Positions 10,101-20,851 of a DNA stretch of 64,000 nt are shown here, in pieces. The stretch lies in NCBI GenBank assembly GCA_030180135.1, contig CM058230.1:11595082-11659081 (forward strand), given 5' to 3'. Source of the stretch: Orychophragmus violaceus (taxonomy: Eukaryota; Streptophyta; Magnoliopsida; Brassicales; Brassicaceae). How positions within the stretch are numbered: the stretch's first letter is position 1; each line of letters starts with the position of its first letter. Under the pieces are notes generated by a model, which did not search any database, was not told the DNA's origin, and was given only the letters and a program-made list of their open reading frames with translations. The translations under genes were made by a program, and so were the position numbers.

Positions 10101-12413
10101 ATGGCGTTAAGGGATGCTACAGGGGCTAGTACAAGTTCGGCTGCGGGTGCGTTCGGCCCGCATCCGCCGTCTTCCTTAACTGTGAATCAGATTGAACGAT
10201 TGCGGAGATTTTGTCGGATTCCTCCGGAGGTGGAGATCGTGATTCCGCCGCCGGCGATGTCGCCGGAAACTGCGGTGGAGGGTTATTGTTGCGCTTCTTA
10301 TACATACTTCGAGAAGTGCGGGCTTTTCTTCCCTATTCCTCGCTTAATCTCTTTGGTGCTGGCCCAGCTCCAACTGGCGTTCCATCAGATGACGCCGAAC
10401 TTCGTCCGATACGTCATCGGGCTCGGGGTCAGGGCCGCGGAGGAGGGAATCGAGTTTGGGCCCGAGGAACTCATGCGGGTTTGTTCAGTGAAGAACAATG
10501 CTAAGTTCCGGGGAACTTACTATCTATCGCCTCGCTTTGGGCGAGTCCTCGAGGAGGTCCCGACAAAAGAGGTATGGAGGGACCGATACTTCTTTTTCAG
10601 GATAACCCATCATTCGGTCGGGGATTTCGACTATTCGGTTATCCCGTCTCGGTGGTCGCCCAGTGTTGGTAAGACTCTGGTTTTGTTTTTTTTTTTTGTC
10701 GTTTGGCCGTCCCTTAATCGGTCTAGTTTCTATTCCAGAAGCTCCGAATTCGCTCGCTACCAACCCGATTACGGAGGCTCTGATAGCTCGTTTGAGAGGG
10801 GGCGCTGTTAACTGGGGTAGCTTTACGGTTCAGCGTGTGCAGGCCGCTCTGCGGACCAATCCTGAACGGGCTCTGATGGATCCCGCGCCAGTTCTTCGAA
10901 GTCCAGTACCCCCTTCCGTGCCCTCGCGGGCACTTCCGGTTCGGGTTGCTCAGCCCTCGATCCGCATTACTGGGCTGGCAGGAGAGAGTAAGTCGTTTTT
11001 GTTAGCAATGTTTCTGGTTAGTCGTCGTTTTTTGACTCGACTGATTTTTTTTATACATAGCTCGATCTCTTCCGGGAGATAGATCGGCTGCTGGTTCTTC
11101 TTCTCGCGAGGTGCCACCTCGTAGAGTGAGCGGTCGCCAGAAGGGGAAGGATCCGGTCGACCTGGTCGATAAGATGGAGGCGGGTCCGCTCAGTAACGCT
11201 ATCCTCTTTGCCCTTGATCGGGCCCCTCCTCCGCCTCCGGCTTATCCTCCTCCTCCTGCTCGGACCTCGCTCCCTCTGGTAGCGGGTCCGGAGGAGGTGA
11301 CTGCGGGGGTTGTCGATGCGGTTCTCCCCCTGACCGAACAAGAGGCGGTTCTACCTCAGTCTGGAGGTGCTTCTCTCTGCGACTCTCGACCGGATATATC
11401 TGAAGGGGAAGATGGTCGAAGTCGAGGAGGTTCTCTTCCTCCTTCGCCGAAGCGTCGTAAAGTGGACGCGGGAAGGAGTCCAGAGGGGTCTGACCGAGAG
11501 GAGTGCTCGGTTGCGGACGACCCGGAAGGTGTGGTTCGCCTGTTGAGGCGCATTAAACCTTTCGGTTCTGAGCTCCCGGTCTCTGGGGAAACGGTCCTTG
11601 GTAGCGCGTATTTCGAGATGATGGCGGTGATCGGGAAGGTAGGGCATTATTGCTTTGGTCTTTGTTTTCCTTTCATTCCCATTTTTTTTGAACCGACATC
11701 TTTTGGCGTAGGCTATAGAGGCCGTGAATACGTACGCGGTCCGGTCTGAGACCGAGGTGTTGGATGCCCAGACCTATGAGCTCGAGTCTGCTCGAGAGGC
11801 CGCTACCCAGATGAACGCCGAGCTCCAGGAAGCTTTGGCCAGGGAGGAGCGTTTGAATAAGGAGGTCGCGGAGCACGCTGCTGCGGAGGCTAGGGTCGCG
11901 CACCTCGAGAAGAGGGAGAGGGAGCTGTCTTGTCAGCTGGAAGCTGCCGAGGCCCGAATTCGGACTACGGAAGAGTCGAACCGGATCGAGCTTCGTAAGG
12001 CCCGAAAGGAGCTTCACGGCCAGTATCTAATGATTCTTGCCGGGGTTAAGGAGAGAGCCGAGAAGAGGAAAGTCCAGACCGGCGCCGAGATCCGTCTCCA
12101 GGAGACTTTGGCCAACATCGAGCTCATTGCCGAGATCGCGGCTGGAGAGGTGGACATGACCCGGGAGGTACTCAAGTTGGCTGAGCAAAAACGAGTTGCT
12201 CTAGCGGAGATGGAGGCCGCGGCAGTCTCCGACTTCAGCATTGGCAGGCTTGCCTTGCCGGCGATGTCGGAGGACTCTGTGGCCATGGCGTGTTCTCCGC
12301 CAGCTCCTCCGACCGACCCGAGGGTGGCTGACGAGGTCGACTCCCGGCCGAGAAGAGAGGCGGACGATGGGGCGGAGGGCCAGATCGGCGACTCCTTTTA
12401 TGCCGCGTTTTAA
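10101..12413 (+). CDS. Four-exon antisense gene of Tat element
   Basis: Gene on the strand opposite to gag-pol. Exons are 10101-10668, 10739-10987, 11061-11638 and 11712-12413, joined by GT-AG introns of 70-73 bases that keep one frame, for a protein of about 698 residues. The first exon contains YTYFEKCGLFFPIP and QMTPNFVRYVIGL, which I recognise as the Pfam 'putative gypsy type transposon' (PF04195-like) region. The middle is proline- and basic-rich. The last exon is a long charged coiled coil (EREL, AEAR, heptad-like pattern). The start at 10101 was chosen because G2 has the same start and the same 568-base exon 1. Function is unknown; Tat elements are known to carry extra frames. Confidence 0.82.
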
Positions 12414-13000
12414 AACTGCTATCGTTGTTGCCCGAGAGGGTTTTTAATCCAGACTTTTTGTTGCCCGAGGGGGCTTTTAATTGCTTTTTCAGACTTTGGT
12501 TGCCCAAGGGGGCTTTAATTGTTCGAACTCGAGGACATCATGTCCTCTACTTTTTTTTTAAAAGAAAAATCTTTCATGCCTTAGCATAGACTTCATTGTT
12601 TTTATGCTTCAACGTAAAATCTGAGCCATTGTGGCGATTCGAACCTTTCTAGAGGGACCGGGAAGATAACTTGTTGTGTCGCCTTAGAAGGTTCGTTGTG
12701 ATCTTTTAAGTCAGTCGCATTTGAGCTCGAGCTTTCTGCTAGGAATAGTCTGGAGCGCGACTACTTCGTAATGTAAGATTCAGGCTTAATCGCTGAAGAG
12801 AAGTGTTAAGTATGAAAACGAATCGAAGTAAACTTACAAAGATCCGACTTGGAGTACGTAGAGGTCGCATGCTTGATTAGCTGTCTTGACCTCGTTATTT
12901 TGCTTAAGGGGTGGGGCAGCCCCCCCGATTCTTTTAATCCGTATGAGGCTTTGGAAGAATTGTATATTTTTGGAGAGATTATTCTGAATCTCTTTCTTTG
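12414..13000 (+). other. Antisense gene 3' flank in G1
   Basis: Non-coding. It contains three degenerate repeats of the form TTGCCCGAGGGGGCTTTTAA (12425-12520), also present in G2 near 45820-45890. It probably includes the 3' UTR of the antisense gene. No other feature seen. Confidence 0.4.
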
Positions 13001-13525
13001 TGACGATCATTTCAGTTCGTTCGAAGTGGGAGGACCGTTCTAGGTCGTTTGTTTTTGGGACGATCATTTCAGTTCGTTCGGAGTGGGAGGACCGTTCTAG
13101 GTCGCTTATTTTTGGGACGATCATTTCAGTTCGTTCGAAGCGGGAGGGCCGTTCTAGGTCACTTTTTTGAAGGGATAATTTCATATCGCTTTGACTTAGA
13201 AGAGATAATTTCATATCTTTCGTTTCGGGAAGGGATAATTTCATATCACTTGTTTTGGGAGTGATAATTTCATATCGCTTTGCTTATAGAAGGGATAATT
13301 TCATATCACTTTGGTCTTTTGGGAAAGGCCATTTCAGGTCACTTGGGAAGGATAATTTCATATCGCTTTGTCTTAGAGAAGAGATAATTTCATATCACTT
13401 TGGTCTTTTGGGAGAGGCCATTTCAGGTAACTTGGGAAGGATAATTTCATATCGCTTTGTCTTAGAGAAGAGATAATTTCATATCACTTTGGTTTAGAAG
13501 AGATATTTTCATATCAACGTAATGG
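13001..13525. repeat. Tandem array with ATAATTTCATATC core
   Basis: Imperfect repeats of about 30-45 bases. I count about ten copies of the core ATAATTTCATATC or a one-base variant, two of CCATTTCAGGT, and three of a diverged GATCATTTCAGTTCGTTCG form. The array lies between the end of pol and the end of the antisense gene. The same kind of array occupies the same place in G2 (about 44935-45345), so it is part of the element. Confidence 0.85.
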
Positions 13526-13718
13526 CTCTAACAGGAAGAGACGTTTGATTAGAAGACTTATTTTGATTTCACAAAGATAAGTTAGTATGACTTCGTTAGA
13601 AGTTGTCGAGCTCGGTGAGAGCTTTGTGTTTGGGGGGTGGCTGCGCTCGAAGTCGAGCTGCCTACGTACCCTTTTAGGGGATCAAGCCATTTCGTAGTTC
13701 GATTATGTTGATGTACTC
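13526..13718 (-). other. G1 segment between repeat array and pol stop
   Basis: Short non-coding stretch just downstream of pol, recognisable in G2 at 44701-44934. No further feature seen. Confidence 0.4.
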
Positions 13719-14295
13719 CTAGTGGAAATACTTTTTGAGGTTGATGATGTTCCAAGGTCGTAGTTCGGGCTTCTGGGTTTCCACCGACTTGAGTCGGTAG
13801 ACCCCGTCCTTTACGATGTCGGTGACCTGGTAAGGACCTTCCCACTTTGCTCCTAATTTTCCAGCGTGTTCTTCCTTTTTATGGTCGAACACTTTCCGTA
13901 AGACGAGCTCTCCTACTTGAAACCTCCGAGTTTTGATTCGGGAATCATAGTAGCGAGCCGCGGCTTGTTGGTAATTCTGGACTCGAGCTAATGCGAGGTT
14001 CCTCTTTTCGTCGACGAGGTCGAGCTCGTCAGTTATCATCTTGTTGTTAAGTTCCTCTTGTCGCGGGCATTCTTCTTTGCGAATGCTTGACACGAGAATT
14101 TCAGCTGGTACTACCGCCTCGATTCCGTAAGCTAGCGAGAAGGGAGTCTCGCCAGTGGATTTGCGGGGGGTAGTCCGGTAGGCCCAGAGTACGGCTGGAA
14201 GTTCGTCATTCCAGGTTGTTTTGCACTCGTTGAGCCTTTTCTTGAGGCCGTTCATAATTGCTTTGTTAGCTGCTTCTGCTAGCCCTTTCCCTTGG
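13719..14295 (-). pseudogene. Gypsy G1 integrase C-terminal part
   Basis: The last ~190 codons of pol. It carries integrase C-terminal motifs (AVLWAYRTTPRKSTGETPFS, GELVLRKV, GKLGAKWEGPYQV) and ends at KKYFH and a TAG at 13719-13721. It is separated from the rest of pol by an apparent one-base insertion in a C-run (plus-strand G-run) at about 14293-14298. The intact reading can be seen in copy G2 at the corresponding site. Confidence 0.85.
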
Positions 14296-17190
14296 GGGGT
14301 AGCGTGGCGTTGAGTAAGTCAGCTTTATGTTCCAAGTTCTGCAGAACTCTTTGAACGTGTTTGATATGAACTGAGATCCGTTATCTGTGATGATCTCGTG
14401 GGGTAGTCCATGTCTGCAAACGATGTTTCGCCAGACGAACTCCTTAACGTGAACGTCCTTAATTTTCTGGTATGACTCTGCTTCAATCCACTTGGTGAAG
14501 TAGTCTGTCATCACCAATAGATGTGTGGCTTTCTTTTTGCCAGATGGGACCAGCGGTCCGACGATGTCCATTCCCCACCGCATGAATGGGTACTGTGATG
14601 AGATAGAGGAGAGTTTCTCCGACGCTTGGTGGATAATTGGGGCATGCTTTTGGCATTTATCGCACTTGTTGGAGAAAGATTCGCATTCGGTGGCCATTGT
14701 AGGCCAATAGTAGCCTTGCCTTTTGATTCGCACGGCCAATGCTCGTCCTCCGGAATGGCTTCCGCAGGATCCGTCATGTGTTTGTGTAATCACGGCTAGG
14801 GCTTGCTTTTTGTCAAGGCATTTAAGGTAAGGTCCGGAGAGGCTCCTTTTAAAGAGCTCTCCTTGTGTGACACAGTACCTCGCACTTTGCATTTTAAGTT
14901 TCCGCGCCTCCCATTTGCCATCGGGAACTTCGCCGTTTGTGATGTATCGAATGATCGGAGTTCTCCAATCTTCGTCATTGTTAGGCTCAGGTCCCTGACT
15001 AGTGGATGCGGTTTGAATTGGTCCGTCGGGGACGTTCGCGACGTATATGGTGTTTCTAGGATCAAGATCATCATCAATCTCGATGATGTCGCTATTAGTG
15101 TCTCCGGGACATTCTTTGCGTTTGACATCGTTTTTCACAGCGGGCCCGTCCTCTTTCAAGGACAGAGCTTTGAGAGCTATGTCGATGCTTGGTTTTTCTA
15201 TCCCTTCGACTGGTATGATTCTTTTGAGGTTAGGATCTGATGTCGATGCTAATGCGGCTAGCGCATCGGCTGCAGTGTTTTCACCTCGTGGGATTCGTGT
15301 TAGATCGAAGAATTCGATCTGTTCGGCCAATGTATGGACTACCCGTAGGTATGCTTCCATTCGTTCGTCTTTGGCCTCGTAGTCGCCATGATATTGGCTT
15401 GTGACCAGTTGGGAATCGCTGAAGGCATTTACTTCTCGGGCTCCTATTGCTATCGCAAGTCTAAGCCCGGCTATCAGCGCTTCGTATTCTGCCTCGTTAT
15501 TCGATGCGGCGAAGCCCAATCTAAACGATTGTTCTAATACTTCACCCGTTGGGGAGACTAATTTCACTCCGACTCCGGACCCTTGTCTTGAGGAAGCTCC
15601 ATCGACGTAGAGTTTCCATATTTGGGCCGAAGTCGGGTCGAGTTCTATAGTCGGAGGGAGCTCGATTATGAAATCTGCCAGTACTTGTGCTTTTAGGCAT
15701 GTTCGAGCTTTGTATTCAATGTCGTACTCGCTAAGTTCGATAGCCCATTTGACCAATCGACCTGATTGGCTTGGACTGTGAAGGATGGTTCTCAGTGGCT
15801 GAGAGGTCATCACTATTATCGAGTGCGATTGAAAATACGGTCGGAGTTTCCGAGCCGATGTTACTAGCGCTAAGGCGAGCTTTTCCATGGCGGGGTATCT
15901 GGTTTCAGCATCGATCAAGGTCTTACTGATGTAATACACCGGCCGTTGTTCGTTCTGTTCTTCGCGAACCAGGACTCCACTTACTGCTGCCGTCGAGACA
16001 GCTAAGTAGAGATAAAGGGGTTCTCCTTCTACTGGTTTCGCCAGTATGGGTGGTTCGCTTAAGTAAGTTTTGAGCTGAGTGAATGCCTCTTCACACTTTT
16101 CGTCCCAAAGGAACTTTTTGTTTGCTTTGAGCAAGTGATAGAAGGGTAGACATTTATCAGTCGACCTCGAGATGAAGCGATTCAGAGCAGCTATTTTGCC
16201 GGTTAGGCGCTGGACTTCTCGCGTTGTTCTGGGAGATTTCATCTCTATGAACGTTGCGATCTGTTTGGGGTTCGCTTCGATCCCTCTTTCGGTTACTAAG
16301 TAACCGAGGAACTCTCCTGAAGGGACCCCGAAGGTACATTTAGCTGGGTTGAGTTTCATCCCATACTTATTGAGAATGGTAAAACACTCTTTTAGTTGGG
16401 GAATGTGATCCTCGTACCTAGAAGATTTTACTAGCATATCATCGATGTAGACCTCCATGGTTTTGCCTAGGAGTCCTGAGAACATCTTGTTGACGAGGCG
16501 CTGGTAAGTTGCTCCTGCGTTTTTTAGTCCGAAGGGCATGACTTTGTAGCAGTACGTGCCTCGATCAGTTATGAACGAGGTCTTTTCTTGGTCTTCAGGG
16601 TTCATCAATATTTGATTGTACCCTGAGAACGCATCCATAAAGGATAGCAGCTGATGTCCAGCGGTGGCCTCGACCAGTCGGTCGATGTGCGGGAGTGGGA
16701 AGCTGTCCTTTGGACATGCTTTGTTGAGATCCGTGAAGTCTACGCAGACCCTCCACTTTCCGTTCTTTTTCTTAACCACCACGGGGTTTGCGAGCCAGTC
16801 GGGGTACTTGACCTCTCTGATCGATCCGATTTTTAATAACCGATCGACCTCGTCATTGACGGCTTTGGCCCGTTCAGGGCCTAGTTTTCGACGTTTCTGT
16901 CTTACCGGTTTGTAGGTCGGGTCGACATTCAGCTCGTGGCTGGTTACGTCGATGTTTATCCCTTTCATGTCTGCTGAAGACCAGGCGAAGGAGTCGACGT
17001 TCTTTTTGAGAAAAGAGACCAGTTCGTTCTTGACTGGCTCTGATAGGTCGATTCCTATGCCAACGAGTCTTTCGGGATGAGCCTCGTCTATGCAGACCTG
17101 AGTCGTGAGGTCCTTTGGGGGTCCTATTTGACTGGGGTCGTTCGACCTTTTGGTCTGCATGGTGGCGAGCTCGTCCTCTTTCTGTAATTG
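14296..17190 (-). pseudogene. Gypsy G1 pol: RT, two RNases H, integrase
   Basis: About 965 codons. The RT has NGKWRVCVDFTDLNKACPKD, FMDAFSGYNQI and the catalytic YIDDMLVK near 16440-16455. The Ty3-type RNase H follows. A second RNase H begins near 15613 with YVDGASS, continues with NNEAEYEAL and FSDSQLV, and is typical of Tat elements. Integrase has an HHCC zinc finger (near 14640-14790), MDIVGP (near 14570) and TDNGSQF (near 14380). One in-frame TAG (17191-17193) separates this frame from the protease, and a one-base shift at about 14296 cuts off the integrase end. Catalytic residues of RT and the visible integrase aspartates are present. Confidence 0.92.
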
Positions 17191-17823
17191 CTACGCAGGG
17201 GATTTCTCGATCTGTTTGAATCCGTTCATGTAGCAATGGCGGGAAATCTTTTGACTTCCGTGAATGGTTTTGATCCCTTTGGGTGTCGGGAACTTTACGC
17301 ATTGGTGGTAGGTCGATGGTACCGCTTTCATGTCGTATATCCATGGTCGACCTAGGATTGCGTTATAGGGAGCTGGCCGATCTACTATGACGAACTCTGT
17401 CATTCTCCGAACTCCTCCAGCGATTACTGGGGCGAAGACAGAGCCCATCGAGTATGTCGTTTCGCCAGCAAAACCTACTAGTGGCGTCTTTTCTTCTACA
17501 ACCTCGGAATCGTTGAAGTCCATCTTTTTGAACGCGTCGTAAAAGAGGACATCTACCGAACTTCCTGTGTCAATCATTATCCTTGAGAGTTCGACATCTC
17601 CCACTACTAGACAAACGAGGAGAGCGTCGTCGTGTGGTTTGTCGAGATTACTTGTCTCGCTCTCGTGGAAAATGATCTCGTGGTCTGGACCCAACATTGG
17701 GGTCTTTCCCCTTCTGTCGGTCTCGACTCTTCTTTGAAGAGCTTTGATCGAATTGACCGAGTTGCGGCAAAGCTTGGAGCCACCGAAGATGAAGTCGATT
17801 CGTTTAGGGGGTATAGCCCGTAC
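17191..17823 (-). pseudogene. Gypsy G1 aspartic protease region
   Basis: It contains the retropepsin motif MIDTGSSVDVLF followed by GFAGE and ILGRPWIYDM. It is in the same frame as the downstream RT, broken only by a TAG at 17191-17193. Upstream the frame runs to the C27 tract at 17825-17851, across which it changes relative to gag. Confidence 0.88.
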
Positions 17824-18956
17824 ACCCCCCCCCCCCCCCCCCCCCCCCCGCAGAGACGAGGGAGATTGATTCTTGAGCGTAAAATTTTGGCAGGAGCCGG
17901 AGGCGGGGATAGTGCCGAACCTCCCGGAGTACCGCTCAGGTTAAGCTCGCCGAGGATGAACTCGACTCGCTTCCGCGACCCTTGAGGGAGTGTTTCGGAA
18001 GATTCCGGCTCCTTTGACCGTTCCCGTTTGTTTTGAGAGTGCTTTTTAGAGTTCGACTCCTTGGTCTGTTTGTTTTCCTTTTTGTCGGACAGAGTTGCCT
18101 CCTCGACCTCGGAGTCTTTTTTGCTTTCGGACTCTTGTTTTTGAGCCTCTGCTTTAGCTCGAGTATAGCAGTCCTCGGTCGAGTACCCTCTCTTGTTGTG
18201 GAAATCACAGAATTTTTCCTTGTCGGACTCGAATTTCTTCGAGATCTTTGGGCTCTCGGCCGCATTGACGTTCCCTGACTTACATGAATCCTTTTTCGAG
18301 TTTGAATTCTGCGGACCCGATGGGTTCCTTTCTTTCCGATGTTTTTCCCTGAGGGCCGTGGTTTCGTCCTCGAGGCGAGCAAAGGCCGATGCGCGATGGA
18401 GGGCGTCATCGAGCGTTTGAGGTTCGCGGACTGTTATTTCCTCGCGGAATCTGGTTGAGAACCATAGTCCTCGTCTTAACGCTTCTATAGCTACCTCATC
18501 TCGTGGGTTCACGATTTTGGATTTTATTTCCTTGAATCGGTCGATGTACGAGCGAAGTGTTTCGTCGGGTTTTTGAGAGAAGCCAAATAAGGCTGCCTCG
18601 GTAGTCTTTTCCTCGATGAAAACGGAGTATTGTTTGAGGAAAGCCGTCATGAACTGGGTGAAGTTGTCAATGGACCTTTCTTCCAGTCCGACAAACCATT
18701 CTAGGGCAGAACCTGATAGGTTTTCCGCGAAAAGCCTGCAGAAGGCTGGCTCCCTCTCCTCATCGGTAAGGTACACCCTTGCCATCGCTAGTCGGAATGC
18801 CCTGATGTGGGCTTTCGGGTCCGATTTCCCAGAGAATTCTGGAAACTTAGTTTTCTTGATCTCTCGGATTCTTGCAAACGCAATCCGATCTGTGAACGGC
18901 GTTTGTTGTGTTTCTTCGATCACTCGATCGATGTCAGGAGCCGCGCTCGTCGCCAT
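17607..18956 (-). pseudogene. Gypsy G1 gag core
   Basis: Core of Gag with FPEFSGKSDPKAHIRAF and GSALEWFVGL, the usual retrotransposon gag signature. An atypical zinc-binding-like motif (CDFHNKRGYSTEDC) and a lysine-rich stretch follow. Past the 27-C homopolymer (poly-Gly in this frame) the frame no longer matches protease and runs on to a stop at 17607. On the 5' side a TGA at 19155-19157 interrupts the same frame. It is transcribed leftwards from the G1 5' LTR. Confidence 0.85.
17825..17851. repeat. 27-base C homopolymer
   Basis: Uninterrupted run of 27 C on the plus strand (G in the sense of gag). The gag and protease frames meet here. The run length decides whether gag and pro are in one frame. 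Confidence 0.95.
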
Positions 18957-19990
18957 GTGAACTTTTGAGCTCAGACTGTTAAACTGGGCTTTAGCCTGTT
19001 CAATGTATTGTCTAAGCGTATCGTGTTCATCGCCCTCTGCGGGTGCGAACTGGACTTGTGCCTGTCCTGACGTTTGTTCCGGAAAAATGGGGTCGAGGAG
19101 ATCGATCGTTGGGATCGACCTCGTCTGATCGACCTGTGGCGTTCGGAACTGAACTCAGTTTGATCCATTAAGGAGTCCCGAGCTCGAGGCGAAGGCAGAA
19201 CCTCCTAGTTGCCTCGGTCGGGTGTTAGAGTTACTCGGGAAAGGTGGTGGCCCGGGTAATGGTCGGTTTCTTGATCCGGTTGGATCTGTGACCATTGAAC
19301 TCGAACCAAATGGGGTCGGTACCGCGATAGGGGTCATTGTTGGGCGGAAGCCGCTATTTGACGTATTACCGAAATGTCCCGACGTTCCCGGAGGAGTTAC
19401 TACTTGGGAGAAGTCCAAGCGAGTACACGGTGGAGGACTTATGGGAGTTCGCGTTTGTCTGCCCCCTTGGCTTTGACTGGCGAGCTCTTCAAGATGGACG
19501 TTCAGCGCGCCGCTCATGCGCCGCTTTGTTCTTCGAGCTGCGCTGCCAGGGAACGGTTTGCGACCTCTTGGGCCCTTGCGCTTGCCTCGTTGTTTCTCGT
19601 TCGATCTACCAACAAGCTTAACATCGAACTGATCTCGGCAAGATCGCTTGGTCCTTGTCTCTGTGGAGCGGAAGGTAGTGGTGAATTGGGTCTGGTTACT
19701 CCAGATCCTCCTCCCGGGGTGGGTATTGAGTCGTTTCTCATCCACACCCAGTTTCTGCTCGGATCATTAGTTCCTGACAAAACGTTTGTCGGAGTCTGGC
19801 TTGTCGCGATTGTTTGAGTGACGGAGCCGGCTGGTGCCGAGGTCGTGGAGACTGAGGCGGAGCTCGTCAACACGCCGTCGGTCTGACCCATGTTCCTTAC
19901 CCCGGTAGTGTTCTGAGGAACGTTGTCGACCGTTTGAGGGCGGTCAACCGGTGGTGTGGCGCTGGGAGAGCCAATTTGGTCGGGTTTCAT
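18957..19990 (-). pseudogene. Gypsy G1 gag N-terminal region
   Basis: Starts at ATG 19990, 55 bases downstream of the primer-binding site. It is Ser/Thr/Pro-rich with a short predicted coiled coil (LAEISSMLSLLVDRTRN). A frameshift near 19515 moves it into the frame that runs to TGA 19155-19157, and the same frame then leads into the gag core. Both breaks look like decay. I saw no known domain in the N-terminal part. Confidence 0.7.
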
Positions 19991-20045
19991 CTCGATCTAT
20001 CGGATCTAGGATCTGATTCTTAAGATAGGAAAGGCTATAGAATGT

Positions 20046-20062
20046 CCCCACAGTCGGCGCCA
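20046..20062 (-). other. Gypsy G1 primer-binding site
   Basis: The minus strand reads TGGCGCCGACTGTGGGG, two bases from the LTR. A TGGCGCC start is complementary to a tRNA 3' CCA end and is typical of Tat and Athila elements. I did not establish the exact tRNA. Confidence 0.75.
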
Positions 20063-20064
20063 AA

Positions 20065-20603
20065 TGTGAGATCCGGGATTCACACTAAGAATTTGTATTC
20101 GTGGATTTGGACTTTTGGATATAGAAATAGTATAGTTTCCTATGAATCAAAGACTTTATTGAGATTGATCGTCGAGATAGAACAAACACAGTCGAAAAGA
20201 GAGTACAAAGTATGGAATCGAGCTATCTAGTCGAAGTGTTCTTAGCCTAGGTTGGAATTGTCTTTAATGAGCCGCCACTTCTTCCTTTAAATAGTCTCGA
20301 CTCTGATCTCTTCGTCCTGATATTTCGGCCTCGTCGTTGTAACGATCTCCGAGATTCGTGCGAATCAGTTGGACTGATGAAGACCGAGTTTCTCTATCTC
20401 CACGTCAACCTCAGCCGAGCTCGAGCTCGATCGTCTCCGGCTTCGGCATCGTCTGGGCCTCTCCAAGGCGCTTGCTTCGCCTGGGCCCAACAAGAGATTT
20501 GGCTCTCCCGTCTATCTTTGATTCTGGAATGGGCTCGTAATTACGGGCCTTTGTCTTGTCTGTTAATGGGCCGGATTTCCTAGAGGGAAATCCAGTACCA
20601 ACA
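20065..20603 (-). repeat. Gypsy G1 5' LTR
   Basis: 539 bp, the same length as the 3' LTR, with about ten substitutions. TATA-like TATTTAAAGG on the minus strand at about 20287-20296 is the likely promoter. Followed by TSD copy GTCAC at 20604-20608. Confidence 0.93.
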
Positions 20604-20608
20604 GTCAC

Positions 20609-20851
20609 CAGCATTAGACAATTAACATCTTTGACATCAGCTGAATGCTTATCCCAAGCATTCTTTTCTGTCTGCGGGGCATTGGAATGTGGCCTCTCGG
20701 TGAGAACTCTTTCAAGGACATATTCCTTGTTCTCCTGCCTGAGAACTATTCTCAGGTTCCGATACCATTCCAAGAAATTAGATCCATTTAACTTGTCCTT
20801 CTCAAGGACGGATCTTAGTGAGAAAGTGTTGATGTGAGTTGAGACAGACAT
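20609..20851 (-). pseudogene. Copia A gag N-terminal fragment
   Basis: Starts at ATG 20849-20851 and shows the Copia gag start pattern LNGSNFLEWYRNLRIVL. It runs into the Gypsy G1 insertion and continues at 8991. An in-frame ATG further upstream (20893) exists, but the chosen one fits the usual Copia gag N-terminus better. Confidence 0.85.

Larger units (their letters stand above)
8997..20603 (-). mobile_element. Gypsy G1, Tat-lineage LTR retrotransposon
   Basis: 11.6-kb Ty3/Gypsy element inserted in the gag of Copia A with TSD GTCAC (8992-8996 and 20604-20608). It has 539-bp LTRs differing at about ten positions, a primer-binding site starting TGGCGCCG and a G-rich polypurine tract. On the minus strand it carries gag, protease, RT, RNase H, a second RNase H and integrase. 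On the plus strand it carries a four-exon antisense gene. The second RNase H and the extra antisense frame are known hallmarks of the plant Tat lineage. Frameshifts and stops in gag and pol make it non-autonomous now. Confidence 0.93.
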
